64,000 nt of DNA from Monocercomonoides exilis. Lineage: Eukaryota; Preaxostyla; Oxymonadida; Polymastigidae. Below, one piece after another: positions 59,801 to 64,000 of the stretch. Under the pieces are notes generated by a model. That model saw only the letters and a program-made list of their open reading frames with translations, had not been told where the DNA came from and did no database searches. The position numbers were made by a program, and so were the translations under genes. The stretch's first letter is position 1. Each line of letters opens with the position of its first letter. The stretch lies in NCBI GenBank assembly GCA_001643675.2, contig LSRY02000004.1:1060001-1124000 (forward strand), written 5' to 3'.

Positions 59801-59894
59801 TCAGCTGTCCAAATGAATAAGTACTTTCTTCATTTGCATCAGTGAATAAACCATATATGCCCTCAAAAAAGTATATAAGCATAATCTTCAGCAT
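50899..59894 (-). CDS. Giant beta-helix receptor-like protein with C-terminal pseudokinase (2970 aa, 2 exons)
   Basis: Exon 1 (59894-58911) joins exon 2 (58827-50899) across an 83-nt intron (GTATGC...TTAAG), giving ...IIRCDFV then RCWSFVNDGAILL; the stop is TAG. The ectodomain is a Cys/Gly-rich right-handed beta-helix with short strand-turn repeats such as FESCCFVNGTTRGTVKGGAL. Five larger modules are each marked by a CGx4-5PCxTL-type motif: CGTAVRPCKTL (about 544), CGSEMFACRTI (900), CGSGEHPCKTL (1289), CGSIEDPCMSL (1605) and CGKEDKCCETL (1988). One transmembrane helix (about 2525-2550, WPIAVVVLVVVLLFVIIVSV) is followed by basic RWRKQKRR. The cytosolic domain keeps the activation-segment/C-lobe pattern (LRWKAPELL, FSIGMMLWECLT, then NDRPTLNDLK), but HRD reads LAN, no DFG is seen and the SDVWSFG Asp is replaced, so it is a pseudokinase. 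A surface receptor or adhesin is inferred. The N-terminal hydrophobic start is a weak signal peptide. Confidence 0.87.
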
Positions 59895-60313
59895 GCAGGA
59901 AAAAATTAATATCTATTATATTTTTATTGTGGTTTCCTGTAATTGATTGCGTTTTCATATAAAAGTTATTTGCACTTTGCAGATAATGCTCCACACACAA
60001 ATAAAAAAATGTCTAACAGGAAATTAATGTTTCAATATTGAATATTAGTCATTCAATTTTTCAATAATTTTTTTTTTTTGAATTATTAAAAGGCAATTTT
60101 GAGGATGTGGATTATTGAAGATTTTTTGTTTCACTAAGAAATATTTATTTAAAATTTTTTTTATTTGAGACTTCATAATCCACTCACTATTTTTGGAAAT
60201 ACTACTAAATCGAAAAACAAGAGAATTTTTATTTAAACAAATTTTTTGTTTCATTCAATCTAAATGATCACTGAAGCACCATATTTTTAATTTCAGCAGT
60301 TGAACTCAAAAAT
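59895..60313. promoter_or_regulatory. Divergent upstream region shared by receptor and LRR genes
   Basis: 419 bp separate the start codons of the pseudokinase receptor (-) and the LRR protein (+), so both promoters lie here. The DNA is strongly A/T-rich. No defined box could be recognised. Confidence 0.45.
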
Positions 60314-62107
60314 ATGCCTCCAAAAAAAGGCAAAACTGTTAAAGGAAAAGGAAAAGCAGCTGACCTTGAACAAAAAGGACCGGAGCCAGCAGATTTAGTG
60401 AAAAAGTTGAAATTTTATCGCTTCTTACGAAGAAATCAAATTATTTTTACAGATTTAAAAAGGCTTACAATGAAGCTTGTAAAGCTGCTGGCTTGACTCA
60501 ATTGAAGCCTCTGGTAAAAAAAATGGATGAACTTGCTGAAGAAGAAAAATTAATGGAAAAGTTTGTTTTTGCTTTGCATCGATTAATGTATATCATCAAT
60601 TTTTCAATCGATTACATGCACTATTTCTTTCAATTCGATAATTAAAGGATAACGGTATCTACAGAAGGTTTTGGACCGACTGGACTTCAAACATTGCTCG
60701 TAGGACTTAAAAGTTATAATTTTGTTCACACATTTTGTTTTTGGAACTGTGGATTGGGAGATGATGGCCTGCTATTAATTATTGAATTCATACGTAACAA
60801 CCCCGTTGTTCTTTCTTTGGAATTATTGGATAATATAACACCTGTTGGCTGTGGTTTGAAAATTTGTTCTTTTATATCTTTTTCGAAATTTTTGTGAGGT
60901 TATCTGAGTCGCTTGTTCGAAGCTCCAGGAACGACAATGCTAAATTCGTTGACGCTAGATCACAGTGGAATCGGAGACGAAGGTGCAGCTTTGCTTTCAG
61001 TTTGAAATTTAATTGTGGAATACAATTTTTTATTTTTTTGTATTTTGATGTTGTTTGCAACCATATTTCAGACTGGAATTAGCGCATATGCACCAATGAA
61101 ACGACTTTCATTAAATTATTGCTCAATTGGAGCAGCTGGTGGTGTTGCTCTGATGCAGAATCTATTTTCTGAATCATCCAAATGTAAATTGGAGTATGTT
61201 GTGCTATGATCAAATAATAAAGTAAAAAATTCGAATGTGTAATGTAATTTGAAATTAACAGATATATATCGCTTCAAGGAAACGTTTGCGGACCTCAGAC
61301 TCTTGCAATGCTCGGACATCAACTTCCATTCACCACATCTCTTGCTGTTATTAATCTTGCTGACAATGGAATTGGAGATGACGAGGTATTTTAAAAAAAT
61401 AAAAAAAAAAAAAAAATACTTTTTAATTACGCAAGTTATGATATTTTGCATAAACACATGCATTTCTATTCTTGAACCTGCCAATAATGATGAATATTTA
61501 GGAAACCTATTTAAAATTTTATTTTATTTTTATTTTATTTCATTTTATTTTTTATTCATTTTTTTTTTTTATTTTTACTTCATTTTCAATGAATTTCTCT
61601 TTATCAGGAACCTTTGGAGTTATTTAGAGCTGGACTTTTAGCAAATACATCAGTTCAAGAAATTAATCTTGATCTCAACATGATTGGAGATAAGGCAGCA
61701 GTACGTTATTACTCTGATATTTTCGTCATTTTGTTCAATATTAAATCTTCAATTTTTTTTTTCCTGATAATGATCAACAATTCTATGTTTATTCCCTCTT
61801 CTCTTCCTCCCTCCCTCCCCTCCCCTTGCTATTGTTGAAAGACTCAATTTCTGGAAGTGATAGGCGGACCAAGGCAGGACATTGTCGAGTTCAAAGTGAC
61901 TGAAAGACTGTCTCCAACTGTATTTGCAGATGTGCTCAAAGTTGTTGAAGCCAACAAAATTGAAGCAATTGCCGTTTGACACTATTTTTTTTTTTGTCTT
62001 ATAAATCTTTTTTTGTAATAACCTTGAAATAATTTCTTACAATTTCACAGAGAGCTGCAAGGAATCGTCCGAAAAAGAAGAAGGGAAAGAAGAAGAAGAA
62101 GAAGTGA
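60314..62107 (+). CDS. RNI-type leucine-rich-repeat protein with basic tail (344 aa, 9 exons)
   Basis: Exons 60314-60405, 60453-60560, 60648-60853, 60899-60999, 61072-61193, 61262-61385, 61608-61700, 61842-61973 and 62051-62107 join in frame to 344 codons plus TGA, with introns of 47, 87, 45, 72, 68, 222, 141 and 77 nt. The N-terminus is Lys-rich (MPPKKGKTVKGKGKAADLEQ) and followed by a helical segment (FKKAYNEACKAAGLTQLKPL). Ribonuclease-inhibitor-like LRRs follow: WNCGLGDDGLLLIIEFI, LTLDHSGIGDEGAALLS, LSLNYCSIGAAGGVALMQNL, ISLQGNVCGPQTLAMLG, INLADNGIGDDEPLELFRAG and INLDLNMIGDKAATQFLEV. The extreme C-terminus is a Lys cluster (RPKKKKGKKKKKK). It is probably a cytosolic or cytoskeletal scaffold; the specific role is unknown. 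Splicing at every junction restores a repeat, which supports the model. Confidence 0.87.
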
Positions 62108-62424
62108 ATAGAAGATTTTGCATTTCATAAAGTTTTTTAATTTCCTTTTAAAAGTAATAAATTCTTGCTTTTATTATTTTCTGTTTTTTTTTCTTATTTA
62201 AAGTTTGTTAAATCGAAATTTGTTAAGAATTCAAGTAACATTTTTTATTTTATGATGAAAAAGCGAATGACATTCGAAATCAATTCTGAATGGTGATTCT
62301 ATCAAAGAAATTTTTCGTCAATTTGAAAACACAAATTAATATTTAAATAAAAAAAAACTAATCAATGATGATGTGTAAATAATTATCATTTATTACAAAA
62401 GAGGTGGCTTCACCATATTCACAT
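62108..62424. other. Convergent intergenic region with 3' ends of LRR and CHID1-like genes
   Basis: A/T-rich spacer between the TGA stops of two convergent genes. An AATAAA lies about 50 bp after the LRR stop (near 62157) and may serve as its polyadenylation signal. Nothing else is recognised. Confidence 0.45.
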
Positions 62425-64000
62425 TCAAGTTAAATCCATAAAGTACAAAAGCCCATCTCCAAAGTTTTCAAACACAACGTTGGCACCATAATTATCAATG
62501 ACATCGATCCGGTGCTTCAAGCCCTATGAAGAATAATTAGAAAAAAAAGTAATACGATTACAATGTCAAAAGCAAATTGAAAATTAAAAATAAAATATCA
62601 ATAAAATACAAGTGAAAGCGAAACATGAAAAGTTAAAAGTTTAAAGTTAAAATTATTATCTCTTTTTCGTATTCTGTAATGAATATATTTATTTCTGTTT
62701 GCACACTTTTAGAGTCGGATAGAACAAATCATGAGTCCTCACGCTGTCAGAATACGTTATGTCCAATTCATCGCAGTGCTCGTCCCATTCAAGATGTGTT
62801 TTGTGAGTGGATAAAATTGACAAATATCGTTTTCCTGAAACATCTCCTCTAAAAAAAAGGCATCCAGCAAATATTCAAAATGAAAGTTTAGAAAAATGGA
62901 TATTTAGAAGGCAAAGAAAGTTTGGTTAATAATTGAATATAAATATTTTTAATAAAAAAGAAATATTGTCAGTTGAATAAAAAAAAAAGGAAAAAGAAAG
63001 AAAAATAAAGCACACTTATATCTTCCGTCTAATATTTCGTTTCCAATTGTTGACAGTGAAACGAATATGTTTGGAAGCACTGTCTTTTTCATTTCACTTG
63101 AAATTTGCTCGTCTGGCTGGATAAGATTCTTTCGAAAAGAACTTGAAGAAAATGCATTTGGTAATTCTTGCCCCAATTCTGGGAAATGCGTCAAAATTTG
63201 CGACAAAGAAGTGTCGATGAATCGTGGAGTGTAATTGCAGCTTCGTGTACTAACAAAGAATGATGAAACAAATCATAAAAATATTTTTATTTATATTTTA
63301 ATTTTAATTTATCAAAAAAAAAAAGATTTTTATTTGAAAAAGATAAAATAAAACGTAAATTCAATTACAACTTGAATAGCCAAACCATTTCCTTTTCTCT
63401 TTTCCAACTATTATGACTCCATCAATCAATTTTTCATTTAATGTTGTAAGCATCAACGATGGAGGAATCAAGTAAACATTGCCTAATGAAACAGTCAGAG
63501 GTGTAGTTGTGACAAATAATTTTAATGAACGCTTTTTCAGTTCTTGACTAATCTGACGAATAAAAGCATGCAATGAACGAGCCCACTTTCCAATAGCTTG
63601 TTTGTCTTGTGTCATTCTGATTGTCTCTGAATGTAATGTGTCAAAATTAAGCAAAATTCCATCATATTTTTTGGATCTGAAATAATAAAATAAGCAAAAT
63701 GAATAAAATAGAATATTATAATTCACAGAAAAGCAATTATAACAAATGCACATACTCGCATTCAACAAGAACAAGATTTATAAACTCTTTCACATTTCCT
63801 TTCACATGCAAAAATTCTTGAAGATCCCACTGAGACCAACCGGTAAAAGAAAAGGACGGAATAACAAGTGTTGAGTCTTTCGATTCTTTTAAATTTTCGC
63901 TTGCAGTTTTTACTGCACTGACCCAAGACGAATTCAAAGATTTATCAGCATAAACTTCCACATCTTCATCCAAACTTAGAAAGCACATAATGATAAATAA
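62425..64000 (-). CDS. CHID1: CHID1-like glycoside hydrolase family 18 protein, C-terminal part (cut by window edge)
   Basis: Exons (from the right edge) to 63756, 63676-63386, 63249-63016, 62848-62707 and 62523-62425 join across introns of 79, 136, 167 and 183 nt, ending at TGA. The upstream part lies outside; a possible acceptor at 63975-63976 may begin the first visible exon. The protein order matches chitinase-domain-containing protein 1: FSFTGWSQWDLQEFL, KKYDGILLNFDTL (beta-4 strand), a helix, LFVTTTPLTVSLGN, LIDGVIIV, then DVSGKRYLSIL, THKTHLEWDEH, DLFYPTLK and NYGANVVFENFGDGLLYFMD. The classical GH18 catalytic DxxDxDxE reads DGILLNFD, so the acid Glu is missing, as in CHID1-type lectin-like members. 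Carbohydrate binding in the secretory or lysosomal route is inferred from the family. The exon at 63249-63016 is the most divergent part. Confidence 0.8.

Noticed and set aside
2-64000. Alternative genetic code with TAA/TAG = Gln (known in the oxymonad Streblomastix)
   Set aside because: The longest frames (over 1900 and 2600 codons) contain no TAA or TAG although Gln is used as CAA/CAG, and several genes end at TAA or TAG. The single in-frame TAA in the left-edge helicase is better explained by decay.

Overview
The window looks like nuclear DNA of an AT-rich, intron-rich protist. Host genes have short spliceosomal introns (41-222 nt in the models built here), very long serine runs, and intergenic DNA full of decayed DNA transposons. 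A giant cysteine-rich beta-helix receptor with a C-terminal pseudokinase, hAT/Merlin/mariner-type elements and the standard genetic code would fit a metamonad of the oxymonad (Preaxostyla) type. That assignment is inference; no rRNA or other taxonomic marker is present.

Layout. 1-1617: left-edge remnant of a virophage- or Polinton-like element (D5/DUF5906 primase-helicase with one in-frame TAA, and a small GRKK coiled-coil protein). 3167-12408: a 9.2 kb hAT element with terminal inverted repeats (TIRs) and a perfect 8-bp target duplication. It carries a long hAT transposase and pieces of host-like genes (pseudokinase C-terminus, DDX21-like RNA helicase, Pro/Ser-rich gene). 13491-13976: two adjacent mariner-type MITEs. 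14068-20210: a second, decayed hAT transposase, split by a 3.56 kb non-autonomous hAT (14671-18230) that itself carries a captured, intron-containing gene fragment. 22049-22895: an 847 bp near-perfect palindrome. 23388-24200: a Merlin/IS1595-type transposase relic.

24728-41266 is a host gene cluster: a ubiquitin-like repeat protein (+), a coiled-coil protein (-), an RWD-ABCF translation factor (-) and a very large SMCR8-like DENN protein with polyserine (-). 41483-50898 is again transposon-rich: a second palindrome copy in opposite orientation, a mariner/pogo relic, and a 3.3 kb hAT-like element with an 8-bp duplication at 44237-47551, followed by decayed coding sequence.

50899-64000 is host: the 2970-residue beta-helix pseudokinase receptor (-), a nine-exon LRR protein (+) and the C-terminal part of a CHID1-like GH18 protein (-) cut by the right edge.

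The host genes are functionally unrelated housekeeping, signalling and surface genes. The connecting theme is DNA transposons that pick up host exons: the pseudokinase fragment in the first hAT closely resembles the C-terminus of the receptor gene 46 kb away. Gene models were built by reading frames across GT...AG introns. No tRNA, rRNA or CRISPR array was seen.
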